Source of the DNA: Nematopogon swammerdamellus
Lineage: Eukaryota; Arthropoda; Insecta; Lepidoptera; Adelidae
Direction of reading: 5' to 3'
Assembly: GCA_946902875.1 (NCBI GenBank)
Contig: OX336345.1
Span: forward strand, 10,819,395-10,883,394
DNA: 64,000 bases
Below, piece after piece: positions 35,101 to 45,797 of the stretch (its first letter is position 1; the number at the start of each line of letters is the position of its first letter). The translations under genes and the position numbers were made by a program. The notes beneath the pieces are model-generated. The model did not search any database. It saw nothing but the letters and a program-made list of their open reading frames with translations, and was not told the DNA's origin.

Positions 35101-35689
35101 CGAAGCCCAGCACAATAGTCCTCGGAAGACGTTTTAAAACCAATGCTGGTGTCTCTATTTCTAAAGCATTTAGTTGTATGGTTAATAATACGAGTTTTTT
35201 AACCCTTTCGCTTCGGGAACCAAACGCGCTTTTTATCTCTAATCCTGGGATCGGTATTTCAGGTAAACTTGTTCCTTCGCGTTGCAATTTCTCATATAAC
35301 TCCAGTGTTAAGCACGTCACTTGGCTCCCTGAATCGATCAATGCATGTATCTTGTTACCATACAAAGTGATTTCAATCTCAGGTAACGGCGGTAGAGAGT
35401 AATCTCTTTCATCTTCTTCCTCCACACACGTGTCGGTATATAGGGTGTTTAGCTGACGTCTTCTCCTCTTACAGTTTAGCTGACCTCTCGGCTCCAACCA
35501 CAGCTCGTCGTAATGGTTACTAAGTAGTTTTCCCATTTCCATTATGTATAATTCGCCTTCGCATGCTGTACCATCTCCGATGGGTCTCTTTATTCCCGAC
35601 TCTGTCCGTCCAAGTCCCCGGCCCGGGCTCCAGCCACACTTTGTCATATATCTATACATAGCTACCATTCCGCCCTTCGTCTTACTCAT
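32168..35689 (-). CDS. pol: Pol polyprotein: G-patch, protease, RT, RNase H, integrase
   Basis: 1,173 codons, uninterrupted. An N-terminal G-patch-like segment (residues about 6-37; CGWSPGRGLGR) comes first. Next is an aspartic protease with active-site DSGS at about 119-122 and VLGFDWL near 193-199. RT follows, with LDLSHAYFHIPL at about 398-409, LPQGLKSS at 431-438 and catalytic FLDD at 461-464. RNase H has TDAS near 610-613 and TDHKSL near 677-682. Integrase has an HHCC zinc-binding site (H827, H832, C862, C865) and catalytic D894, D952 and E987. The C-terminus has a basic linker and no chromodomain that I can recognise. All catalytic residues are in place. The frame is -1 to gag and stays open upstream of this ATG to 35758, so expression by frameshift is likely. 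There is no env downstream. The 535 bases to the LTR are untranslated. Confidence 0.93.
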   Translation of the reverse strand: MSKTKGGMVAMYRYMTKCGWSPGRGLGRTESGIKRPIGDGTACEGELYIMEMGKLLSNHYDELWLEPRGQLNCKRRRRQLNTLYTDTCVEEEDERDYSLPPLPEIEITLYGNKIHALIDSGSQVTCLTLELYEKLQREGTSLPEIPIPGLEIKSAFGSRSERVKKLVLLTIQLNALEIETPALVLKRLPRTIVLGFDWLQRTKAVISCGQRTKLSVEHLGVTTQINIASGQATEGARTEIQKIMNNITAQKQKGRSEDDIKDYVSSLTIPEEQKTLLLPILQKHRSIFSERPGLTNKYTHEIRMKDDKPFVQRSYPIPFAHREKVLQKIAELESLGIIKRQITEYISPLHYVLKKDGSVRVLLDARELNKKMYGDQECPPLSSEIVQSFHGVNYISTLDLSHAYFHIPLSGESIKYTGFAVGGKTYAYCVLPQGLKSSVGAFTRAMDIILGSDVRSYCTNFLDDVTVYTSGDLSLHLEHLDRVLGKLRDANLSCGLAKCHFMQTKVKLLGHIVTTEGIYMDPDKITAVKNFPAPRTVRQLRGFLGMINYFRRFVYKYGEQTKTLCQLLKKGEPWSWGDEQQSCFERVKGLFLDTVMLAHPDIRKPYYLQTDASAIGIAGYVFQLTEGNDPRIIGFCSKALSQAESNWSVSEQELFAVIYSLTKFESYLLGAKLTIRTDHKSLTFLQYWRLTSARMIRWFNYLGRFDYTVEYVKGSDNVVADILSRQIDSPGPYQSAKTTCPELNLFQATNLKTITQQLKAIEDLQVADQDLSKIIKYLKEGGCRPQNTEYDRYRLIEGKLYYQRHQNLGSTLVIPEAMQDALIMYVHEEIGHFGRYKVYALMKTRYYFNRMSRVIMRVLRTCDICQRTKQESFPTVGESQPVVALDMGQVVWADYYGPLPKGKYGMSYILVIQDAFTKFIRLYALRKATSRAAIMCVKRFHNEIKILRLVTDNGSQFTSKAWTTELTRLGIKISHTTVRNPRPNTVERVNKELGRFFRSYCEKKHSTWVNILSKIESTYNATIHSSTGFTPDELAWGKSTVLATDNLLKERIVSETEQLGTADMRNLARTNLRKTAENRKKYFNKTHRTTLYHIGDYVKLKTLPRSDKQCKITSKFLPLYEKYYQIGAIPNVNVYTLIDPETGATRGNFNATHLGRYYVGPPRESEQGRAGTG

Positions 35690-35724
35690 CGCCGGCGCGG
35701 GCGAAACAATGCGCGCAGGCTCAC

Positions 35725-35758
35725 TTAGTTTTCCGAGGCCAACCCGTTCTTCGCATTG
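35725..35758 (-). promoter_or_regulatory. Gag-pol overlap with possible -1 frameshift site
   Basis: The pol frame is open from 35758, so it overlaps the last 34 bases of gag. The heptamer G-GAA-AAC (35734-35728) ends right at the gag stop. It is not a canonical X-XXY-YYZ site, but slipping by one base would give GGA-AAA. The alternative is reinitiation at the pol ATG (35689), 36 bases after the gag stop. Confidence 0.5.
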
Positions 35759-36894
35759 TTAGCACTCGGCGCCCCTGTAGCGTTTTCTCCGCGCGCACTG
35801 GATTCTGGCTGCCATTTTATAGCGCGATAGGATTCACTTCGGCTTCCTCTCGCTGAACCGCCACGCCTTCCATTCCCGCGCCGTGCCCCTCTCATCGACG
35901 ACCGACCTCTCAAACCCTGTTGATCCGCAGGACCTCCGTACATCGCAGCAGACACGATGGCGTTTCCTCTCCCTGCCGACTGATAACGTGGCCAATTCTG
36001 TCTCGGCCCCGACGACCAGTTCCCTCGGCCGTTTCCCGGCATTATGCCGCGACTTGTCGACGGCGTTGCGTTGCTGTTGCTCGCTCTGGCTACGACATTC
36101 TGTTCCAAATCGCGTAGGAACTCCGCTGCTTCGAAGAGATTGACATCTCCCTTTCTCGTGAACCATAGCCGTTGAATATCTACAGGGAAATGCCTCATGG
36201 CGCTGTTCACTAGATCGTTCTGTCCCAACGGAATGCTTAGGCCCTGCACCTTCTCTACTTGCTCGGCAAAATGCTCGCTCATGCTCTGACCTTGCGACGG
36301 GCTCCATGTCGTGTTCATCAGACGGTACTTGGCCGCCTCCTGCTGACGCGAGCCCCAAAACATCCGCTTGAAATCTTCCTCGAAGTCTTCCATGCTGTTC
36401 CACTGTTCTTGGTACATTTCCAAGATTTTAGCAGCTGATCCAGTTAGGCATTCTATAGATACCTCTACAGCTCTGCCTTGAGCCCCGATGGCATTTATAT
36501 ATCGTTTCAGTTTCTTCAGGAACTTCATAGGGTTGATATCTCCCTTTCCATTGAATGATGGCTTATCCACTGTCGGTCGAATGACGAACACGTTCCCCGT
36601 GCCGTTAGAAGCTCCCTCTGAGCGTATCGAAGCGGGTTCAGATACTGAGACAGCTCTCAGCTGATTTTCCGTCGAAGCCTTCTCTGCCCTCGTCGAGTCC
36701 TGTCGCCCGTTCTCCAAATCGGTAAGGCGCTTGAATATTTGATCAAGTTTCTGATTAAGGCCCTCGAGTAGCCCGCTCGACGCATCCGTAACTGTCGCAT
36801 CTTCTCTCCTAGGTCTCTTGTTAGTGCCTACTTGTATCGTTGAAGCTCCTCCCCGCTTCCTCCCGCGACGTTTACTTAATTCCGACATTTTCAC
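35725..36894 (-). CDS. gag: Gag-like protein, RG-rich, no CCHC knuckle
   Basis: 389 codons. The N-terminus is basic (RRGRKRGG), with a short helical stretch around residues 45-65. The middle (about 115-275) resembles the retrotransposon Gag capsid domain: a PMKFLKKLKRYINAIG-type helix, W/F-rich helices, and FEEDFKRMFW near 170. The C-terminal 115 residues are rich in RG and GRG motifs (RGRSSMRGARRGNGRRGG) and contain no cysteine. The usual nucleocapsid zinc knuckle is therefore absent, and RNA binding would rest on the RG tail. The stop TAA at 35727-35725 directly follows the possible slip sequence GGAAAAC. Confidence 0.85.
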   Translation of the reverse strand: MKMSELSKRRGRKRGGASTIQVGTNKRPRREDATVTDASSGLLEGLNQKLDQIFKRLTDLENGRQDSTRAEKASTENQLRAVSVSEPASIRSEGASNGTGNVFVIRPTVDKPSFNGKGDINPMKFLKKLKRYINAIGAQGRAVEVSIECLTGSAAKILEMYQEQWNSMEDFEEDFKRMFWGSRQQEAAKYRLMNTTWSPSQGQSMSEHFAEQVEKVQGLSIPLGQNDLVNSAMRHFPVDIQRLWFTRKGDVNLFEAAEFLRDLEQNVVARASNSNATPSTSRGIMPGNGRGNWSSGPRQNWPRYQSAGRGNAIVSAAMYGGPADQQGLRGRSSMRGARRGNGRRGGSARGSRSESYRAIKWQPESSARGENATGAPSANNAKNGLASEN

Positions 36895-37859
36895 CGTAAC
36901 CGTTAACTACGTTGGGCTAATTCAAACTAAATATAACCTGCTCCAGTTACCTACCGAGACGGACTACCTTACTTACACCTAGTCTAAGTAGTCCTAATCT
37001 AGTACTTACTGCAGTCTATCCGTACGCTATGTATTATCGAACGTAACCGCCTACCTATTATAATTACCTAGCCTACCTCCTAATAATCTATAAAACTGAA
37101 AGCTAACACTACCTAACCTAATTAACCTAACTAACACTAACTAACCTAACACTAACTAACCTAACGGAGTAACCTACTGCCTATTAATTAACTAATAGCA
37201 AATAGGATTAAATTATTTCGTAGCAAAGAAATGTTAATATAATAACGAACTAACGATCCTTGAAATTTAATTATTTTTCAAATAATCTTCTACCTATCGA
37301 CGAAACTAGTAATACAGTTAGCTAATTTATTCCGCAGCAAATTAAGACAAACGCGATAAGAAAACTAAAATTATAATAAATTTAATCGCTTTAAAATTAC
37401 CTACCATCTACCAACGAAACTAATAGTATAGTTAGCCAAAATATTTCGTAGCGAATAGATATGAACGCGATAGAAACTAACGGATGTTAATTTTTTATTT
37501 TTTTTTACTTTACTGTACGAAAACTAACGGATGTTAAAATTTAATTACCTTACTGTACGAGAAAAAAAAACTCTTAAATGCACCTCAGAGACACGCTACA
37601 ATGCACAAAATACATAACAATTTTACATAAAACTCCTGAAAACAACACAGTGATAATACTTGTGAAAGGTATCCAATATCTTATAATTTTGAGTTTCAAT
37701 CAGAGTTGAAACCAGTTCCTCCCCTCTCAGACCCTCGCCAGTACCCAAACTTGCTAATGTTAAAATAAGACCTTACGTTGTGTATTTATGCCCAAGTTCT
37801 ATGCTTCAATTTATACCATGTGTATACAATTTAAAACAATCCTGTCACGCGACATCACT
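36895..37859 (-). other. Retrotransposon leader region
   Basis: About 965 bases between the 5' LTR and gag. It is AT-rich, with repeated CTAACCTAA-type words (plus strand 37100-37165). It would hold the primer-binding and packaging signals. No frame is recognised. Confidence 0.7.
37837..37856 (-). promoter_or_regulatory. Possible primer-binding site
   Basis: A few bases inside the 5' LTR edge the minus strand reads TGTCGCGTGACAGGATT. CGTGACAGGA matches the complement of a tRNA-Arg 3' region as I recall it, but the leading TGG of a normal site is imperfect. A weak call. Confidence 0.3.
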
Positions 37860-40800
37860 TGAAGAGAACCCGATCGTCTATAGTAGAAATTTTTTTCTTT
37901 ATCTGATGCAAGTATGTTTACCAGTGACTAGACGGACCGTCTCAGTCATGAATATCGAACTTCCAATACTTCAAACCTTGTAATTCCATCAATAACTGTG
38001 CTGTTCAACTTCCCTATCTGTAGTGTGTAACCTAGTATGAGCAAGTGTGGTAGAGACCTACTATGTTAATATCGTGTAACCTATTACACAGCTGATTTTG
38101 GCGAGAGCTACATGAACTGTTATAGTGGTGTCCTACCCCTGAACTGACACTCTTTTCAAGCTATCAGACCATAGATTATAGACACTTTCAGTGCTCTCAT
38201 GGACCGGCCGATCCGCACTGAGGTTTGGATATCGTATTCAGCGTGGCCTGAGAACCTCAGACTGTCGCGCCGATTGTTGCAACTTGATTAACGATAGTGT
38301 AAGCCTTGGGACTAGGTCTCCAGACTTATAGGTCAATACTTTAGTATATCTGAAACAGGACAATGGATAGACTGGCCAGTCGAGATGAACGCCACTGCAT
38401 CCATATGTATATGTATATATTATTTAGTTTGATTCGGATCCGAGTATAGTGAATGATCAGATGTAAACACCTGTATCTCCCTTTGTCCTTAAATTGTTTC
38501 AGTGACCTGATATCCTTGTACGCTAGCTAGTAGCATATCTTGACTATAGCAATAAATGAAACTTCACCAATTCAGCTGTCTCCCCAATTACGAATTATAG
38601 TGTCAGTCTGCTATGTGTGATGGAAGATGACAACATTCAACTATTGATGGGTAAAATTAACTTTAGCGCACCTTCTGCTTATAGCAGCTATGATAGAGCA
38701 TGTCATAGAACTTCAACATACAACTCAACAAAGAAAGTTACTTGGATTATGCAATATTTGTGGGAAAATAGGTACTCTACTCTTTATCTCTAAATAGAAC
38801 ATAAATTAAACCAAAGTAAATCAATTAATATTTTCATTTATTTTTTTCTTATTAATTATTATATTTAACTTTGCTCGCTTCTTGCCTAGAATTTTATGTG
38901 AGAAAGAAGCGAGGCAACAAAACTCACATGGCTCTTTTCAAATAAGCTCACGATACAGATTGTCCTTACTTTCTAGCAAGCTTAGGGGTTAGCTCTAATT
39001 TCGAACCTAAATCACATTTAACAGTATTAAGCAACTGAGTACGTCTCACAAGTATGATCGACGATCATCAAAACACACATGTGTAGATTATAGTACCGAA
39101 CCATTCCCCATTTGCCAGTTATGTGAAGGAGAACAATTTATATACTCCTTGAATTTACCCGTAATATACTTACGGTAAGTGAATTCGTACTAAAAATCTA
39201 AATCTATCCTTATTTTCAACTTACGGGTTTAGGCAAATAGAAAATGCTTCGTAATAATAGATAGAAGGGTTACTCAGCTCTTATCGTAGCCGCTGCAATA
39301 TTCTGCTTCTCTCCCGAACTGCCTTTAAGTTATGTCCATCGAACTTTTACTAGATACATTTCTGTTACACTCGTTATTTTGAAATTATTAGCACAGGTCA
39401 GACAAGCAAGTCTCTTCGATAGGCGCCTCTCGTCAACTGCATCCTTTCCTCCAGGCGAGCGTTTGTTTTATTCACGCAGCTCCCCTGGCGGCTGTCTTAC
39501 GAATCTCCGTTTTTCTATATTGGCGGGTTCACAAAATCACAGACCAGCGAACCCAATATTATCCCGTCTCGCTAATACGCCTCCAGATGGCGTCACTAAA
39601 ACCCTAATGAAAAAATATCCTAAATCTTTAATTACTACTCGCGTTCATAGATGGTGCAACCTGTGTCATTCATTTCCCCTCTTTTTCAATTAATATCTCA
39701 TCTCGTTAGTTGGCACTCGCGCCAAAGGGTGGCGTTACTGGTGCCGTTTCATTCTATTTACACGTCTATTACATAACTGCGAGAGATGCTATGGCACCTT
39801 ATGTAAAACACGTTACGGCGTATAAGGGTTGACTGAGAGTCGATTGCCCCCACGTTAAGTCCGCCTTTGTCGAGCAGAACACCGATACCTTAATCGTACA
39901 GTTATATGTTTAGCCAATATAGATTGACCCTTTATGTTAACTTATAGGTATACATGTTCACACATGGTCTTATACATAAACTTATTACTACAAAGTTCTC
40001 TTCGCTTTCAAGCTCCGCGAGCGTACGTTTTCATTAACCACTGCACTCAATTTAAATTGCCCTTTTTATCCCTATCAAACACAACACTGATCTCAACCGT
40101 CACCGAACTCTTCTGATGAAGTGGCGTCATGACGCGTGAGAGGGGCGTCCTGACCGCGCCCTACGATTCGTCCGTCGGTGCGGCTGGCCGTCACGCTCCT
40201 CGCAGGCATGCCGTCTGTCACGATAGTTCGTGAAGAAGGTCGTCGCCCGAGCTCCCCACGCGAGGGAATCGCCCTGACCGTGCACTGCGGTCCGTCCGTC
40301 GTTGAGGCTGGCCGTCATGCAGCACATGCGAGAGTAGAGCGCTCGCCGCTCCACTAGCCGTGATGACACGCTTGCAGTCATGCCGCCTCCCTCGGTGCAC
40401 AGGTTAGGTGATCAGAGCCTTTCCACGGCCCTCAGGAGCGCGGCAGCCGGCCCGGCTGACGCTAGTAGAGTACGTCCTCTCGCCACAGGCGAAAGCGCCC
40501 TGTTGCTTATGTGGTTTCTGAAATCAATTTCATAACTACACAATATTTGTTCATCTCATAAGATTCAGTACATACGCCGTAGGTACATACAATCTTTTTT
40601 TTTTTTTTGCCAACTTCCAGAGAACTCGCCCGCGCGCAGCGACTCGGCCGCTCCCACGATACACAAGACATGTGAAAGCTATTAATGTCGCCCTTGATTT
40701 AAAATATGTGACACTTTTGCGAAGGACTCATAAACGTAGACCCTAATCTAACAAAAACGTCTCTCCGAGTGCATATGTCTGGTGTCAGACGATATTTATT

Positions 40801-40885
40801 TTACACGCTCTCAAACTTGTCATGGCTTATCGGTTTCTGCCGCACTTTAAAACCGCTAATAAGCTCGAAGACTCGTTCCGCCTCA
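37860..40885 (-). repeat. 5' LTR (3,026 bp)
   Basis: The upstream LTR of the minus-strand element. It is identical in length to 28607-31632, with about three substitutions noticed. The outer flank at 40886-40890 is CGAGT, which does not match GATTT at the other end. The usual 4-6 bp target duplication is therefore absent. Confidence 0.95.
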
Positions 40886-41494
40886 CGAGTCAGACGCAGT
40901 CTCACATCACCTTAAATACCTGCGATCAACCTGTAATCACGAAACACTTTTGAGACTGTTTTAATTGTCAAGGCCAATTCAAAGATTTATTTCACGTGCG
41001 CAGGTTAGAATCATATTGGAAGGCCTAAAAATGCCACAAACCCAACAGCCGCTCAGGTAATGCACAACTAAGTGATAGCCCATCGCTTTTGTAATCTTAT
41101 TATTCATATAAAAGCACGAACCTTTTCATGAAACGCAATATCCGGAGTTGAAAGGTTAGAGAAGTCCTTGTAAATTGGAGTGCCTCCCCCGCACCAAATT
41201 GAGTCTAACAAAGTTGTCATTCCTTTTCTTCGAAAATTTTCTGTCCGTTCTTAGTTCAACATCTTTCTTTCCGGAAAAAGACATTTTCATAGACTGAAGG
41301 ATGTTGCTTCACGTTATTGAATTTGGAGATTCATATCTGATTTATATTTTAAACGCTTTAAGAATTCTTGGTTCAATTTGGATTTCAAGACCTGAAACCC
41401 TTGTGCCATCCAGTTGGACACAAATAGGTACTGCGCAAGATCTATTTATTTTGCTTTCAGTAAATCGGTTTCTGCAATACATGAGAATTTTATT

Positions 41495-41840
41495 TTTTAT
41501 TTTTTTTTTATCTTATTCTCTTTGTTTATTTGACTAAAATATACACAATACACAACAGCCTACAAAATACAACTATAAGTACACTAATACACTAAAACTA
41601 AAACTAATCTAAAATAATTTTCTGAAAAGTCCGCCGAAGCCCCGTCTCTGCCGACGCCAAGTGTACCCAGAACGCTCGCCGCGTTACCCCTCTGAATCTC
41701 AATACTAATCCGCCGTTTAAGGAATGCTTTGGAACGACGGTCGCCAGTCCTCTCCGCGAGAAGCTTTCCCAGCTTCTCCGTGAAAACCTTGGTTTCAGAC
41801 GACCATGGTCCCAAAGTCTCCACGGCGAAAGGTGAGACAT
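41495..41840 (-). pseudogene. LINE E 3' end, RT C-terminal fragment (right copy)
   Basis: Same remnant as 21868-22213, with PFAVETLGPW at the start. It has the same truncation point and tail, showing it was present before the segment was duplicated. Confidence 0.75.
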
Positions 41841-42167
41841 GAGAATTAATTAATTATTCTTCTATATTTTTGTCATCACAATTTTCTTGGCTAACTTGTT
41901 GAAGTTGATAACTTTAAATAATTTAGGTATTCTTTTGTTACAATGAATGTGTAGACTGTGTTTAATACCAGAGGTACTTTACATATCCCAACATATCGTG
42001 TTTTATTTATATCATTCTTAACAATGCTTTGTAATTTACTTTACATTTAAAAGCATTTGTTTCCCGTGCTCTGGAAATAATACATTAAAAAAATATATCA
42101 TTGTGCTTTTTGAACGTTAAAATATTAAAAATAAATAGGTATATTATGATACCCAACTATGAAAGAC

Positions 42168-42300
42168 TAAGGAAATAACAAGAAAATGTAATCGAAAATA
42201 CTGCAAATCGGACGTGTAGAAGGTTTCGAATGGGCAACAAGCTCGACCAAAGCATTTTCGGTCAACTTTTCTTGTTATTTCCTTCGTTTTTTCCATAGTC
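42168..42300. repeat. Inverted repeat, about 40-base arms (right copy)
   Basis: Counterpart of 22555-22677. Confidence 0.65.
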
Positions 42301-44197
42301 ACCCAACCAAAATTAAATATAAATTTTTTACAATTTATTAATTACAATGAACCATGTATTATAATAACAAGAACTTTAAATTGAGACGACGACACGAGTG
42401 CGAGCAGGGACAACACAGTGACATTACCGTGACTCTTGTGTGTGAGTGATTTTATTTGTTAAACATGAATTGCATTAGTGTAGGGGCAAACTTAAAACCA
42501 GCCGCAATTACTGTTAGGTTATTGCATCGTGCTGCGTCTCAACGATGCATTCAGCTAAAATTGTAAATTTTTTAATGATTATCTACTTATTTGTTGTAAT
42601 GTGTACTGTTTTTAGCTGAATAAACATTTTTCTTTCTTTCTTACATAAGAAATCATTCGGTTCCGACTTCAATTTTCCTTAGTAGGTGTATACTTTTCCT
42701 CGGAGGATCTTTCATTTTTTTTAAAATGAAATTGTGTTTACTTAATTTCTAAGAAATATCACGGGCCATAAATAAACAAGTCTCCTGGAGCCTAATAGTA
42801 TTTAATCTACTTACAAAAAGAAATATATATTTTTTGTTTATTATATCCTTGCTAACTCAGAAAAGCTGAATAATGAACTGTTTATCTAGACATTTAAATA
42901 AATTTAATTAAGTAGGTAATTCACTATTGCTACTTTTTGTGAGGTCTAATTAAATAGATCATTAAGCGAAAGGAGTCGTCGAGGGTCGCACAAGTCTGTG
43001 GGAAAGACATTTTCTCTAGCTACAGCAAACATCTCTTATCTAGATTGGTGCTGGAGTTCACTGACGGGTATGTGTATTATTAAAAGTGACATTTGAAAAA
43101 AACGGAAATAGGGTAAGGGAGTGTTATTTTACTGTTCTTTGATTTGGGAGCAACGCTTTGACTTATTATGGCTCGGTACGATCTAGAATATTTTATTCAA
43201 ATCTACTATATAATTGCATTTCTGCTTGCACATGTATTATATTTTTTTATTGATACGTGAAGTAGCTGTTGTTGCGTAAAGCTCGGTCATATAATATTCT
43301 AACGACATCGTTTCTCAAGCACTTCGAGTTACGTACGACGACGTCAAGTCGCTGTCACGACGAGCAAAGCTCCTAGGAGCCAGAACACAAGCGGCCGCGG
43401 CGGAGGCAGCTCGGGGTTAATTCCGGAGGAGCCAATGCAAAACTGAACAAATTAGGCAACGAGCAACGTAACTTCGAGTACCGAATAGCTCATTAGGTCG
43501 CTGTCTCGGTTTCTCACGGAAGCCTGGCTGCATGCTGCGCTGCGTAGTGCGCACTTCGAAGAGCCGAACGTTGACAAGAGCCTTGGAATGAAAACTACAT
43601 ATTATTACCTAGTTCAATTTTATTACGAATAGGTACTGCGCGGACAATTCGGAATTCTAAATTCAACATTTCCTATTAGGTACTTAAAACATCATAATAA
43701 AAATATGATGTTGCTATTCTGCATACAGCTAATGTGTAATGTTGTTCGAAATTCGAAATATCTTGGGGCACGGAAGTGCCCCCGCCAAGTCCAGCAAACA
43801 CGGCCGTACCATCCTTTTCTCGAAGCAACTCAGGGTACTTTTGGCCTCCCTGTATCTTTGTTGTGGATAGAGATAAACACCTGAAACACATAGTTACCAA
43901 GAGTGCTTACCAAACCTAGCTATACCCCCAAATTATAAGTTTATACCTATTATAGTTTGCGAGATATCGCCAGTCTAAGTTCCGGTTTTTACTCACTCAC
44001 TCACTCACCGATCATCAAAAATCTAAGGTACTTCCAGCAGACCTACAAACTTGAAATTTTGTATTCAGCTAATACGCCCACAACGAAAGGAAAAACTCAA
44101 ACATCCTAAAATTTAAGCCCCGTTTTTTTTATGGGTAAACGTACCTTTCCATACAAAGTCTATGACAAATGACAAATAATTTTGTCAGTTGCATAAG

Positions 44198-44278
44198 TAC
44201 ACATACACATACACACCACACGTCGTATCCCGACAATCGGGGTAAGCAGAGTAATCGGTGTTGTGCTACAAGTATTCT
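44198..44278 (+). repeat. Dispersed repeat R (right copy)
   Basis: Counterpart of 24572-24652. Confidence 0.65.
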
Positions 44279-44554
44279 GGTAAATAGCCACCACGTTTAT
44301 AGCAAAGTAACAAGACGGACAAGATAACTCAGGGAGCAAGTAATAAGGCATGAAGGCCCGCCTGCTGTATGACTCGGTGGAAAGACCGTGCCAAGGTGAG
44401 AGGTGGCTAGTCTGTCGCCCTGATGCGGCTCGTGACTACACTAACATTTTTAACTACGAAGTCTGAACGGTCATCGATAGATGGCGTGAGGGATACGAAG
44501 GACCCAATATTTCAATACAAAATAAAATAAGTGTTTTTCGTCCACTGTAGCCGA

Positions 44555-44663
44555 CATGAAATGCAGGGAAGCCCTGACATGGCACCTAGTTCACCCGGTG
44601 TTATGGGCTGACATCACGGATGTTGTAGGTGATGTAGCCAACCGTGTCAGTTTCCATAAAAAA
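44555..44663 (+). repeat. SINE tail T (right copy)
   Basis: Counterpart of 24930-25038. Confidence 0.75.
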
Positions 44664-44665
44664 AT

Positions 44666-44990
44666 ATGCTTTGCCGAACGCGAGATACGTGTGAGTACGA
44701 CTGCGTGATTGCTGCGTACACTCACTATACGTGCTACAAGAAGGAACATAATACCAACCGGTTCTGTAGGTCTTTTATTCACAGAACCGGGAAAATGTGG
44801 AACGCACTCCCTGTCCATCTATTTCCTCCCAAGTACAGCCTGGGGTTTTTCAAAAGGGGTGTGAAAAGGCTCCTGTCAGGCCGGCATGACATTCGCAATC
44901 CCCGTGCATCACAGAATGTCCATGGGCGTCGTTAGACACCTACTTGTAGGTGAAACGATGCCACATGTCGCGCTATCGATAAAAAAAAAC
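44666..44990 (+). pseudogene. LINE B-type tail fragment (right copy)
   Basis: Counterpart of 25041-25365, with a one-base difference in the terminal A-run. Confidence 0.75.
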
Positions 44991-45461
44991 AAAATATGGC
45001 TACAGAACCCTCTGTTTGTGAACAACGTTATCACTTAACAGGTTACTACACTTACTACGAGTAGGTACCTACTAAAAACCGATACACCCGAAGTAAACAT
45101 TATTTCGCTAAATAAAACCAATGTTCAATTGCTCAACCTGAACCTAGAATAATATGGTAGATTGTGCACTGTACCTAATCGTTTAATTTACGTGGTAATA
45201 AAGGAAGGAATCGTAATTCATTTATCTTAATTTCTATAGTTTTATTTTAATGTTGTCTATATTAGATAAGCGCATAATAAATGACTACCTAACACTGTCC
45301 ACAACTACCTCTGCGAGACAGATCTTTCTAGTGCAGAGCCTATGTTTAAAAAAAATGTGTGTCAAATAAAAAAAAACACTTAATTAATAAAAAAAACTAT
45401 TAATTAATAATAATAATTTCCTCAAATTTTACATTAACGTTTTCTTATTGCTTTAGGCTTT

Positions 45462-45797
45462 TTGAGAATAAAGATCGGCAATTACGGATCCCGCCGTTCA
45501 TTTCCACCTCCGCACAACGCACACTGGGCAGAGATTGCATCTCTACAAACTGAACTTACCGCGGATGCGTACCAATCGGTTCTACAGATCATTCCTACAC
45601 AGACCTTGGTAACTGTAGAACGCTCTCCCTTACCATATATTTGCCCCAAGTACAGTCACGGGCCTATCAAGAGAGGCGTGAATAGGCACCTGTCAGGCCG
45701 ACATGGCATTCGCCCCCCCCGCATGCGACCAAATGTCCGGATATCGTTAGACACCTTATGGATGACGCGGGCCACATGTCACGTTTTATAAAAAAAA
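45462..45797 (+). pseudogene. Second LINE tail fragment (right copy)
   Basis: Counterpart of 25838-26172. Confidence 0.65.

Larger units (their letters stand above)
28607..40885 (-). mobile_element. Long-LTR retrotransposon, gag-pol type
   Basis: 12,279 bp. Two direct LTRs of 3,026 bp each flank a 6,227-bp interior with gag and pol on the minus strand. Read on the minus strand, the LTRs begin TGAGGCGG and end CTCTTCA, so they have TG...CA ends. A purine tract (CAGAGAGGGGGA) abuts the 3' LTR at 31633-31644. The pol domain order protease-RT-RNase H-integrase places it with Ty3/Gypsy elements. Very long LTRs recall the Osvaldo/Ulysses group, but that affiliation is inference. No env is present. 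Only about three LTR-LTR substitutions were spotted (near 29468, 29510 and 29816), so insertion is recent. Confidence 0.95.

Noticed and set aside
37095..37170. CTAACCTAA-type words resembling the insect telomere repeat (TTAGG)n
   Set aside because: The units are irregular, with no clean pentamer array, and they lie inside the leader of the LTR element. Likely chance low complexity.
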